From NCBI GenBank assembly GCA_016794345.1, contig JAEUKE010000013.1, positions 1 through 58,225 of the forward strand: DNA of 58,225 nt. Reading direction: 5' to 3'. This document shows, one piece after another, positions 49,368 through 57,878 of this stretch; the stretch's first letter is position 1; every line of letters starts with the position of its first letter. The DNA is from Myxococcales bacterium. Lineage in GTDB: Bacteria; Myxococcota_A; Polyangia; Polyangiales; Polyangiaceae. The translations under genes were made by a program, and so were the position numbers. The notes below the pieces were generated by a model. The model worked only from the letters and a program-made list of their open reading frames with translations. It did no database searches and was not told where the DNA came from.

Positions 49368-49793
49368 TCAGCGCGCCGCGTTCTTCAGCTTCGCCGCTTC
49401 CGCCCGCGTCCACGCCCAGGCCTCCTTCTCGTCGAGGAAGACCTTGAGCTCCCCGAGGCCGACCGGCGCGCTGGACGCGAAGCGGGTCGCTTGCAGCCGC
49501 CCGACCGGCGTCTTCATGAGGATGGCTCGAGCGGCGAACTTCGCAAAAAACCGAGGGATAGCGGCCATGAGGGCCTTCTCCGCGGCTTCGTCTCGCACCA
49601 TCGGGCTCTCCCGAAGATCCTGGAGGATGACGAGGCGCGGCCGCTCGCGAAGCGGAATCGAGAGCTGAAGATCACCGATCGCGCGCTCGATGACCTCGGG
49701 CGTGAACGGCACGGGCTTGCGGACGAGGAGGACGATGTGGGCGTCGCGGTCCAGCTCGATGCGCGCGAACTCGTTCTCTTCGATCTCGATCAT
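49368..49793 (-). CDS. STAS/SpoIIAA-like hypothetical protein
   Basis: 141 aa, starts MIEIEENEFARIELDRDAHI. The alternating strand-helix order (IVLLVRKPVPFTPEVIERAI, RLVILQDLRESP, AIPRFFAKFAARAILMKTP, GLGELKVFLDEKEAWAW) resembles STAS/SpoIIAA-like single-domain proteins common in myxobacteria. There is no phosphorylatable Ser motif I can point to. It is last in the DUF1592 operon, 10 nt after the lipoprotein gene. The function is unknown. Confidence 0.78.
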   Translation of the reverse strand: MIEIEENEFARIELDRDAHIVLLVRKPVPFTPEVIERAIGDLQLSIPLRERPRLVILQDLRESPMVRDEAAEKALMAAIPRFFAKFAARAILMKTPVGRLQATRFASSAPVGLGELKVFLDEKEAWAWTRAEAAKLKNAAR

Positions 49794-49803
49794 CCGTCCG
49801 CCC

Positions 49804-50496
49804 TCACCGGTTCTCGTATTGGTCCAGGAACTTCCCCTGAGCCGAGTAGTCGACTCGCCCGCTCGCGCTGCCCGACTTGAAGAAATAGTGGATCTCCAGC
49901 GCGTGGCCCACGACGCTCCGGCCGATGTTCAGCTGGGTCAGCTCTCCGGGGCTGATCTTGGCGCGTTTGACGGCGTCCGCCATGACCTTCGGCAGCTCGG
50001 TCCAGCGCACCTCGTCGACCGAGAACTCCTCTTTCTGGAGCTCCTCCGGCTTCGCCTTCACGCCGGACTTGAAGCCCATGTCCCGGAAGCCCCCGCCCTT
50101 GTACTTGAAGTGTTTCTTGGCGCCGGGGACGTCGGGGTCGCGGATGACGATGACGGCATAGTCAGGATGAACGGACACCGACAGGAGGCGCGCGCCTTTG
50201 CCGAGCTCCTCGACGCAGGCGGGGCCCACGTCGGCGGCCTTCTCGAGGAACCCAGCATCGCTCCGGGGCCGCGGCTTGTCGGGGAGGTCGTCGACGATGA
50301 CCGGGCCCCTCGGCGCGGGGGGCACCGAGGGCGCGGGGGCGGCCCCGGTCTCTTCGGCGACGGCCTCCTCTTCGGCGTCCGCGTCCTTCTTCTTCTTTTT
50401 CTTCTTCTTCTTGGCGCCCGCCAGGAAGGGGATGGAGTCACACGCGGTCGAGAGGGCGCTCAGCGAGCCGAGGAGCAGCGCGAGCCGCCGGCGCAT
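49804..50496 (-). CDS. Lipoprotein with poly-lysine tract
   Basis: 230 aa. The signal peptide ends at lipobox LSTAC (Cys19). Nine consecutive Lys (29-37) follow almost at once, then an acidic run (DADAEEE) and an Ala/Pro linker. This charged stalk leads to a folded domain from about 85 (VGPACVEELGKGARLLSVSV, then HPDYAVIVIRD) that I do not recognise. The gene sits 4 nt after the DUF1552 stop. The Lys codons form a homopurine tract prone to slippage. Confidence 0.82.
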   Translation of the reverse strand: MRRRLALLLGSLSALSTACDSIPFLAGAKKKKKKKKKDADAEEEAVAEETGAAPAPSVPPAPRGPVIVDDLPDKPRPRSDAGFLEKAADVGPACVEELGKGARLLSVSVHPDYAVIVIRDPDVPGAKKHFKYKGGGFRDMGFKSGVKAKPEELQKEEFSVDEVRWTELPKVMADAVKRAKISPGELTQLNIGRSVVGHALEIHYFFKSGSASGRVDYSAQGKFLDQYENR

Positions 50497-50500
50497 GAGC

Positions 50501-51874
50501 TCAGACGAGCAGCTCGGAGAGCGGACCGGTCGTGAAGCCGGGGTCGCCGAACTCGGTCGCCTCGATGCCGATCGCGTGGAGGATGGTGAGGAGCAGGTCG
50601 TTGTGCGGGCGCTCTGCGTAGCTCAGGAACTGGCCCTGCTTCAGCGCGCCGCCGCCGCCGCCGGCGATGATGAAGTGCTGATCGATGTGGCTGTGTGTGT
50701 TGCCTCGCACGATCTCGCTGCCCAGGAGGAGAACCGTGTTGTCGAGCATCGTGCCGTCCCCTTCGGGGATCGCGTCGAGGCGCTCGACCAGGTACCGGAA
50801 CTGCTGCAGGTACCACTTGCGGATGATGGCGATCTTCTCCCAGCTCGCCGTGTCGCTGTCGGGCATGTGACCCATCTGGTGCTCGTCACCCATGATGGGC
50901 GCGCCCTGGTACTCGAGGAACGGGTAAGGGCGGTTGTTCGTCGAGGCGGACCACTGCAAGGTGCCGACGCGCGTGAGATCACACGCCAGGGCCATGATGA
51001 GGAGGTCCGACTGCAGGCGACCCACGGTGCCGAAGTTCGCCGGGTCGTTGATGTCGATGGGCGTGCCCAGCTCCGGCTTCTGGCAGTTCTCGCCGATGAC
51101 CCCGCCCGTCGCGTCCAGGCGCTTCTCCACATCGCGCACGGAGTCGAGGTGCTGCTCGACCTTCGCGCGGTCTTCTTTGGAGACCTTGTCGCGCAGGCCG
51201 TCGTAGCGGCGGTCGACCAGGTCGAGCACGCTGCGGCGCCGGCGGCGCAGTTTGGCGGCCGCGACGGGGTCCATCTCCAGGTTCTCGAAGAGCTCCGAAT
51301 AGACGATGTAGGGGTCGGTCTCGTTCGCCACCGGCAGGTCGCTGCCGAGGTAGCTGACGATGGTGCGCACCTCGGTGCCGCCGTACGCGGTCGACTGGAC
51401 GCCCAGGTTCAGCGTCTTGCGCTTCGTCGTCGCGCCGATGTGGTTCGCGATCTCCTGGTCGAGGGAGATGCCGCTGGCCCAGCCCGCGAGCGAGCCGTCG
51501 CCGCCGATGAACGTGCCCTCGTTGAGCTTGCGCCCGGTGAGCAGCGCCATGCCCTGCTGGTGTGGCTCGCCGGGGGGCTGATCTTGCGCAGCGAGATCCA
51601 GCCCGAGCAGGATGGAGAGCTTGTCCTTGATGGGGCTCAGCTCGCTCCAGTAACCCGAGAAGCTCGAGTCGGGCGTCGCGTAGTTCCCGTTCGGCGTGTA
51701 CATGAACACGAACCGCTTGGGGAACGCGCCGGCACGCTGCTGCGCGCGGCCGACCTTCTCGATGACCTTCTGTTCCTCGGGCGAGCAGCCCAGGCTGGAG
51801 AGGAGCGGAAGCGCGAGCGAGACGCCTCCCGCTCCGCGGAGGAAGTTTCGCCTCGCGAATCGGGTGCGGCTCAC
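50501..51874 (-). CDS. DUF1552 family protein, Tat-exported
   Basis: 457 aa. The N-terminus ARRNFLRGAGG is a canonical twin-arginine signal, with a hydrophobic stretch and a Cys at about 30 (LGCSP). The body has the DUF1552 order: RFVFMYTPNGNYATPD, HQQGMALLTGR, SLDQEIANHIG, VLDLVDRRYDGLRDKVSKED and HNDLLLTILHAIG near the end. DUF1552 proteins accompany DUF1592 cytochrome-like proteins in planctomycetes and myxobacteria; their substrate is unknown. The start overlaps the DUF1592 stop (ATGA). Confidence 0.95.
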   Translation of the reverse strand: MSRTRFARRNFLRGAGGVSLALPLLSSLGCSPEEQKVIEKVGRAQQRAGAFPKRFVFMYTPNGNYATPDSSFSGYWSELSPIKDKLSILLGLDLAAQDQPPGEPHQQGMALLTGRKLNEGTFIGGDGSLAGWASGISLDQEIANHIGATTKRKTLNLGVQSTAYGGTEVRTIVSYLGSDLPVANETDPYIVYSELFENLEMDPVAAAKLRRRRRSVLDLVDRRYDGLRDKVSKEDRAKVEQHLDSVRDVEKRLDATGGVIGENCQKPELGTPIDINDPANFGTVGRLQSDLLIMALACDLTRVGTLQWSASTNNRPYPFLEYQGAPIMGDEHQMGHMPDSDTASWEKIAIIRKWYLQQFRYLVERLDAIPEGDGTMLDNTVLLLGSEIVRGNTHSHIDQHFIIAGGGGGALKQGQFLSYAERPHNDLLLTILHAIGIEATEFGDPGFTTGPLSELLV

Positions 51875-53631
51875 TTCTCACCTCCGCCGGGCATCGAGGG
51901 CATGGTCAGGGTCACGCCGCCTGTTCGATAGAGGAATGCGTCGGTCTGCGTGAGGGCCACGAGGAGCTCTTTGACGTTGCCGTTCGCCTCGGAGAACGTC
52001 GTGCCGAGCTTCTCGATTGTGCACGCGTCTTCTTCGGTCTCGGCGCGCCCCGAGGCCCAGCGGAACCACATCTTCGCGTAACACGCCTTCACGTCCTCGC
52101 TCTGGACGAGGCGCTGCGTGAGCTCGGTCACGCCGTTGAACGTGCCTTCGATGTCGGTTCCGACGATCTCACCGCTCGCGTCGACCGGCTGGCCATTTTC
52201 GGTCGTGCGGAAGCGGCCGACCGAGTCGAAGTTCTCGAAGCCGAAGCCGAGCGGATCCATCAGGTTGTGGCAGCCGGCGCAGGCCGACGTCGCGTGCTCC
52301 TTGAAGCGCTCGCGGGCCGTGCTGTTCGGGTCCGGCATCGGGAGCTCGAACTTGATGTTCGGAGGCGGTGGCGCGATGACCCCGCACAGGATCGCCTCCC
52401 GCACGAGCTTGCCGCGGTGGACGGGCGACGTCTGGTTCGAGTGCGCGTAATACGCGAGGAGCGCGCCCATGGTCAGCAGGCCCGCGTGTTGCCCGGCCGG
52501 GAAGTCCAGCTTGACCAGGTCGGTGCCCGACGCGCCCTTCGCGCCGTAGAACGCGGCGAGATCGCCGGGGGCGATCGTGTAGGGCGCCGAGAGGAGCGTC
52601 GCCAGACTGCCGTCCCCGTCGAAGACGACGTGGTCGATGAAGGCGCGCGCCTCCTCCTGCATCATCGCGCCGATCGCGCTCGACCAGTCCGGATAGAGGG
52701 ATGCGTCCTTCGCGACGTTGGCGATGCGGTCGTAGTCGAGCCACTGCTGATGGAAGGTCGCGACCGCCTCGCGTGCCTTGGGGCTCTCCACCATGCGCCG
52801 CGCCTGGGCTGCGACCTGCTCTTTGGTCGAGAGCTCGTTCGCTTCGGCTGCTGCGAAGAGCTCCTCGTCCGGCATGGAGCCCCAGAGGAAAAACGAGAGG
52901 CGCGAGGCCATTTCCCACGAGCTGAGCGGGACGACGCCGGTCGTTCCGCCGGCCGCGGCGTCGAGGGGCATGAGGCCCTCCCCGAGCTCCACGCGGTAGA
53001 GGAACTGCGGCGATTGGAGCGCCGCTTCGATCACCATCTCGATGCCGGTCCGGAAGCCTTCGGGCGTCGCCGGCTGATCTTCCGCAGGGGCGCGTGGGCT
53101 CTTCTCGAGGTCGATGCCGGCGAGGTACGCCTGGAAGAAGTCTGCCTTCTCTTCGTTCGTGAGCGGGCGCCGGAACGCACGCTTGCCGAAGACGTCGATG
53201 AAGGTGCGCGCGCACGCGTCGCGCTCTTCGTCGGGGGCGCTCGGGTCGCAGCCGGTGAGCGCTTCGATGTCCTCGGCGGCGCGCTGCGCCACGCCCTCGG
53301 CCGCGAGCATGTATTTCTCGGCGGCGGTCGGCGTGACCGTGAGCGCGTAGGCGTTGTTGTTGAAGCCGAGCGCCTCTTCCTCCGCCGCGAAGTCGTTCGC
53401 CGGCCGGGTCGTGTCGCCGACGAGGTCGCGGACGGTCGCGTTGTACTCGGCGCGCGTCATGCGCCGGAGCGGCGAAGGGCCCGGGCGGACCTTGCCGTCG
53501 TCCACGCAGATCGGGGCTTCCACCTCTTCCGTGGGCTCTCGGCCCCCGATGTCACCCGTGCAGCCGGCCAGGGCAGGCGCGATGCCGGCCAGGGCCAGGG
53601 GACCCAGAAAGGCAAGGAAAGCGGACCGCAT
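51871..53631 (-). CDS. DUF1592/DUF1588/DUF1585 cytochrome-like lipoprotein
   Basis: 586 aa. The signal ends at lipobox ALAGC (Cys24). The usual planctomycete/myxobacterial domain order is visible: LRRMTRAEYNATVRDLVGD (DUF1587-like), RAFRRPLTNEE, the DUF1592 region with RLSFFLWGSMPDEEL, the DUF1588 region with SPVHRGKLVREAILC and a single heme-type motif CAGCH (SACAGCHNLMDPLGFGFENFD), then the DUF1585 tail. It is exported and probably redox-active. ATG 53631 is preferred over 53655 because TACCCT lies 9 nt upstream and the shorter form gives a cleaner signal peptide. Confidence 0.94.
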   Translation of the reverse strand: MRSAFLAFLGPLALAGIAPALAGCTGDIGGREPTEEVEAPICVDDGKVRPGPSPLRRMTRAEYNATVRDLVGDTTRPANDFAAEEEALGFNNNAYALTVTPTAAEKYMLAAEGVAQRAAEDIEALTGCDPSAPDEERDACARTFIDVFGKRAFRRPLTNEEKADFFQAYLAGIDLEKSPRAPAEDQPATPEGFRTGIEMVIEAALQSPQFLYRVELGEGLMPLDAAAGGTTGVVPLSSWEMASRLSFFLWGSMPDEELFAAAEANELSTKEQVAAQARRMVESPKAREAVATFHQQWLDYDRIANVAKDASLYPDWSSAIGAMMQEEARAFIDHVVFDGDGSLATLLSAPYTIAPGDLAAFYGAKGASGTDLVKLDFPAGQHAGLLTMGALLAYYAHSNQTSPVHRGKLVREAILCGVIAPPPPNIKFELPMPDPNSTARERFKEHATSACAGCHNLMDPLGFGFENFDSVGRFRTTENGQPVDASGEIVGTDIEGTFNGVTELTQRLVQSEDVKACYAKMWFRWASGRAETEEDACTIEKLGTTFSEANGNVKELLVALTQTDAFLYRTGGVTLTMPSMPGGGEK

Positions 53632-53640
53632 CCGGCCGAA

Positions 53641-53646
53641 AGGGTA
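53641..53646 (-). promoter_or_regulatory. TANNNT -10 element (TACCCT), 9 nt before ATG 53631
   Basis: On the minus strand it reads TGCTACCCTTTCGGCCGGATG. It supports the shorter start and an internal promoter inside the argG-YkgJ-DUF1592 run of genes. Confidence 0.4.
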
Positions 53647-53658
53647 GCAGAGCATGTC

Positions 53659-54207
53659 CTACCGGGCGACTCCTTCCTGGCCTTGGTTCATGAGGATATC
53701 TCGAAGCGGAACCCGGTTCGAGACCTCGCCCGCGCGCGTCACGGCGTGGACCGCAGCAAGCAGCGTGCTGAGCGTCCGCTGCTCGAGGATGCAGTCCGCG
53801 TCGATCGCGGCGAGGTCGCGTGTCTTGAAGTTCCGCGGGCAACAGTCCAGAACGGGCAACGTGTGGCGCGTCGGTCCCGAGAGGCGCACGACCACGCCGT
53901 GGGAACGGCAGACGAGCGGTCGCACGGGGTAGATGCTGCAGCGACCGTCGCCGCCGAGGGCGGCGCAGCGTGTCTCGCCGCCGCCCTCCGCGTGCTCCGC
54001 GATCTCCGCGCGCTGCTCGTTCTCGAGGCTGCGCAGGTACGCACCGATCGCCTGCGCCTCGACCGGCGTGACGGTGAGATCGGGCGCGCAGCAGTCGTGG
54101 CAGCCCGCCTGGCACGCGAGCTCCCCCGGGTAGCGAGCGGCCACGCGAGCAAAGAAGCCGTCGACCTTGTCGAAGACGGCGTCGAGCGCGGCAGCCGCTC
54201 GCGTCAT
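53659..54207 (-). CDS. YkgJ family cysteine-cluster protein
   Basis: 182 aa. It has the cluster CxxxCxxCC (CQAGCHDCCAPD), then CAALGGDGRCSIYPVRPLVCRSHG and CCPRNF, the eight-odd Cys pattern of the zinc- or iron-binding YkgJ/UPF0153 group. Members are thought to bind a metal or Fe-S cluster; no reaction is established. The ATG is 1 nt after the argG stop, so translation is coupled. A DUF1592 gene follows 27 nt later. Confidence 0.92.
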   Translation of the reverse strand: MTRAAAALDAVFDKVDGFFARVAARYPGELACQAGCHDCCAPDLTVTPVEAQAIGAYLRSLENEQRAEIAEHAEGGGETRCAALGGDGRCSIYPVRPLVCRSHGVVVRLSGPTRHTLPVLDCCPRNFKTRDLAAIDADCILEQRTLSTLLAAVHAVTRAGEVSNRVPLRDILMNQGQEGVAR

Positions 54208-54208
54208 G

Positions 54209-55570
<1,362 letters not shown>

Positions 55571-55624
55571 TTACCATGGTCGCCGCGACCTGTCGTTATG
55601 ACCGCGAAGCCGCTACAAAGGGGC

Positions 55625-56029
55625 ATGAGCTATCGGTCGGCATCGGGCCAAGGCCCGCTCATCGCGGGCTTCGGGGGCAAGGTCTTCGGCCTCGACCCCG
55701 AGACGGGCAAGCGCCTGTGGGCTTGGGACACCGGGTCGAGCTCGGCGGTGCGCCTCGCGATCGAGGAAGGTGCGGTCTTCCTCCTCACGCGGAACTTCCT
55801 CGCGCGCGTCGAGATCGCGACCGGCGCGCTCGTCTGGCAGACCACCATCCCCGCCGCCGACACGCTGCTCGTGGATCGCGGGCGCATCTTCGTCGGCGGC
55901 GCGGGCGAGGTGCGCTGCTACTCGTTCGACGGCAAGCTCCTCTGGGAGGACGACTTCAAGGGCATGGGCCTGGGCGCGGTTGCGCTCGCGACGGAGGGCA
56001 AGGCATGTCAGGCCGATCTCTGGGGTTGA
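55625..56029 (+). CDS. Small PQQ-like beta-propeller fragment protein
   Basis: 134 aa from ATG 55625 with AAAGGGG just upstream. Three PQQ/BamB-like blade motifs are visible: GKVFGLDPETGKRLWAWDTG, FLARVEIATGALVWQTTI and GEVRCYSFDGKLLWEDDF. A complete propeller needs seven or eight blades, so this is a short form that may oligomerise. There is no signal peptide. It overlaps the next gene by 25 nt. It is divergent from argG. Confidence 0.85.
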   Translation: MSYRSASGQGPLIAGFGGKVFGLDPETGKRLWAWDTGSSSAVRLAIEEGAVFLLTRNFLARVEIATGALVWQTTIPAADTLLVDRGRIFVGGAGEVRCYSFDGKLLWEDDFKGMGLGAVALATEGKACQADLWG

Positions 56030-56619
56030 GCGGGGCGTTGTTGGTCGGCCTCGCGGCGTGCTCGCCAGCGCGCCGGGAGCCGGAGCCGCCGGACGGCCCC
56101 GACCCGAACGCCGTCCAGGAGCAAGCGCCCCCCAAGGGGGAGCAGTGCGCCGTGGTCATCGCCATCGTCAACGGCGGCATCCAGCACGTCGACAACGAGG
56201 CCGCCAAGGCGAAGGCCGCCGGCACCTCGGAGCTCACGGCGATGAAGGCTGCCCTCGGCCGCGTCGCCGACGAGATGGAGCAGACCCTGCTGGCCGACCC
56301 CGACCTTCTGCGGTTGGGTGGCTTCTACGCTGGCGTCCTCCGGGTCCAGGCCACCCTCCTGGAGGAGCTCTCGGTGGCCCTCGCCCGGGGAGACCAGGGG
56401 CTCATCGACAAGAAGACGGGCGATCTGGCGAAGGTCGAGCAACAGGAGGCGGCCATCGTCGACGAGATCAACAAGGTGTGCCCGGAGGGGCTGCGGGTCC
56501 CCGTGGCGCCGGGGCCCGCTCCGGCGCCGGGCGGGGCCGGGCCGGGGACTGCGCCGCCGCCGGCACCCATGCCGCCGGCACCGACCGCGCCGCCGCCTCC
56601 GTCGACTCCGGCGCCGTAG
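56005..56619 (+). CDS. Lipoprotein with helical core and Pro-rich tail
   Basis: 204 aa. The signal ends at lipobox GLAAC (Cys19). A helical domain (about 46-155, with AVVIAIVNGGIQHVDNEAAK and LRVQATLLEELSVALARGD) is followed by a tail of Pro/Ala (160-204). The family is unknown. The ATG at 56005 lies inside the end of the PQQ-like gene with GGAGGGC just upstream, so the two are translated together. Confidence 0.8.
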   Translation: MSGRSLGLSGALLVGLAACSPARREPEPPDGPDPNAVQEQAPPKGEQCAVVIAIVNGGIQHVDNEAAKAKAAGTSELTAMKAALGRVADEMEQTLLADPDLLRLGGFYAGVLRVQATLLEELSVALARGDQGLIDKKTGDLAKVEQQEAAIVDEINKVCPEGLRVPVAPGPAPAPGGAGPGTAPPPAPMPPAPTAPPPPSTPAP

Positions 56620-56627
56620 CTCCGGAA

Positions 56628-56648
56628 CTACACCTGGGCTCGGTGTAG
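56628..56648 (+). repeat. Perfect 7-bp hairpin after the lipoprotein gene
   Basis: CTACACC, loop TGGGCTC, GGTGTAG, 9 nt after the stop codon. There is no T-tract. It may be a transcript-end hairpin or an operator for the gene at 56823. Confidence 0.4.
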
Positions 56649-56822
56649 GTGTGATCGCGGCGAGGCCCCGGGGTACCGATGATCCGCTCCGGGTCGAAAC
56701 CGATCCATGCGACCATCGCACAAGACCGAGATCGGGCGCGGCTCAACCCTCGTTTCCGCGAGGTTGGGCCATGCCGGTGGCTCGATCGTGGGTGGCCCGG
56801 GCCGTGCTTGGAGGAGGACACC

Positions 56823-57272
56823 GTGACGACGCCGAAGCAGAGCAACACAGAATGGGTCCGCTGCTACTACGACGCCTTCAACCGTCGCGACTGGGAGTGG
56901 ATCGCGGCGATGTTGGCGCCTGACGTCGAGTGGTTCCACGCGTCGCGTGACGAGCGCGTCCGCGGGACGAACGCCGTCATCGCCTGCTTCCGCAGCTTGG
57001 TCGAAGGAACGCCCAGCGCGCAGATCGAGGTGCGGGCGATCCACGACGCGGGCCCCGTCATCATCGCCGAGTGCGGCATCCGCCACGTGCAGAAGCGCAT
57101 CTCTTCGCCGCCTCCGCTCCGTGGCGCGTCGAGCTCCAACCGGCCGCCGCCGATCGAGCCGGCCACCTTCTGCGAGATCCTCGAGGTGAAGGGCGGTCGG
57201 TGCAGCCGCGGCACGACCTACGCCGACTCCGTGCGCTTGCTGATGGACATCAACCAGGCCGCCGCGGCCTGA
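56823..57272 (+). CDS. NTF2-like / SnoaL-like protein
   Basis: 149 aa from GTG 56823, which has GAGGAGG 5 nt upstream, the best ribosome-binding site in the window. The fold pattern is WVRCYYDAFNRRDWEWIAAM, LAPDVEWFHA and RVRGTNAVIACFRSL, then strands and FCEILEVKGGRCSRGTTYAD. This is typical of the NTF2/SnoaL superfamily of small hydrolases, isomerases or ligand binders. Catalytic residues cannot be assigned. Confidence 0.85.
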   Translation: MTTPKQSNTEWVRCYYDAFNRRDWEWIAAMLAPDVEWFHASRDERVRGTNAVIACFRSLVEGTPSAQIEVRAIHDAGPVIIAECGIRHVQKRISSPPPLRGASSSNRPPPIEPATFCEILEVKGGRCSRGTTYADSVRLLMDINQAAAA

Positions 57273-57338
57273 CGTTCCTGCTGAGACCCGAGAGGTCACG
57301 CCGGCAAGCGGCGTCGCCCTCTCTGCTCACACAAGAAG

Positions 57339-57375
57339 CCCCCGTCGCCGCAGGTGACGGGGGTGTTCCGTTTTT
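57339..57375 (+). terminator. Rho-independent terminator after the NTF2-like gene
   Basis: An 8-bp stem CCCCCGTC (57339-57346) / GACGGGGG (57356-57363), then TGTTCCG and TTTTT (57371-57375). This is the clearest canonical terminator in the window, 67 nt after the stop. Confidence 0.8.
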
Positions 57376-57455
57376 CTGGTCTGCATGCAGAGGTGTGCAC
57401 GCATGCACGCGGCCGCGCGCTCGACAGCCCGGCGACGCTGGGGTACTGACAGCCC

Positions 57456-57743
57456 ATGCCGCGTTTGGTCCAGTGCATCAAGCTCAAGCGAGAGGCGGAA
57501 GGCCTCGAGAAGCCGCCGCTCAAGGGGCCCATGGGCCAGAAGATCTTCGAGAACATCTCGAAGGAAGCGTGGCAGCAGTGGCTCGAGCACTCGAAGATGC
57601 TCATCAACGAGTACCGGCTCGACCTCGTCTCGGAGACCGGCCAGAAGATCTGGTTCACCGAGCTCGAGAAGTACTTCTGGGGGGACGGCTCCAAGCTTCC
57701 CGACGAGTTCAAGCCCGTCGAGCCCGACGAGAAGGGACAGTAA
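57456..57743 (+). CDS. yggX: Fe(2+)-trafficking protein YggX family (oxidative damage protection)
   Basis: 95 aa, full length. It starts MPRLVQCIKLKREAEGLEKPP with the conserved Cys7. The family core is GQKIFENISKEAWQQWLEH, MLINEYRLDL and the C-terminal KYFWG. YggX proteins protect Fe-S clusters and limit damage from labile iron. The GTACTGA before the ATG (6-nt spacer) may be a -10. Upstream palindromes at 57381-57390 and 57395-57408 could bind a regulator. ssrA follows. Confidence 0.95.
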   Translation: MPRLVQCIKLKREAEGLEKPPLKGPMGQKIFENISKEAWQQWLEHSKMLINEYRLDLVSETGQKIWFTELEKYFWGDGSKLPDEFKPVEPDEKGQ

Positions 57744-57788
57744 CCTCTGCCATCCGGCGGGGAAGGTGCTGCACTTTCACCCCCCCGG

Positions 57789-57812
57789 CCCCCCTCACTG
57801 GCGTGAGGGGGG
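57789..57812. repeat. C6TCAC/GTGAG6 palindromic repeat, copy C
   Basis: CCCCCCTCAC (57789-57798), loop TGGC, GTGAGGGGGG (57803-57812), then AGGGG. The 10-bp stem is perfect. It lies 45 nt after the yggX stop and just ahead of the ssrA promoter. Confidence 0.85.
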
Positions 57813-57829
57813 AGGGGCCCATCGCCTCG

Positions 57830-57857
57830 TTGACGCCGGTCAGCCAGGCCTTATCTT
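57830..57857 (+). promoter_or_regulatory. Sigma70-type promoter of ssrA
   Basis: TTGACG (57830-57835), 16-nt spacer, TATCTT (57852-57857). Transcription would start about 57864, leaving a leader of about 15 nt to be removed before the mature tmRNA 5' end at 57879. Confidence 0.7.
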
Positions 57858-57878
57858 GCTCGTCGTACAACCACCCAC

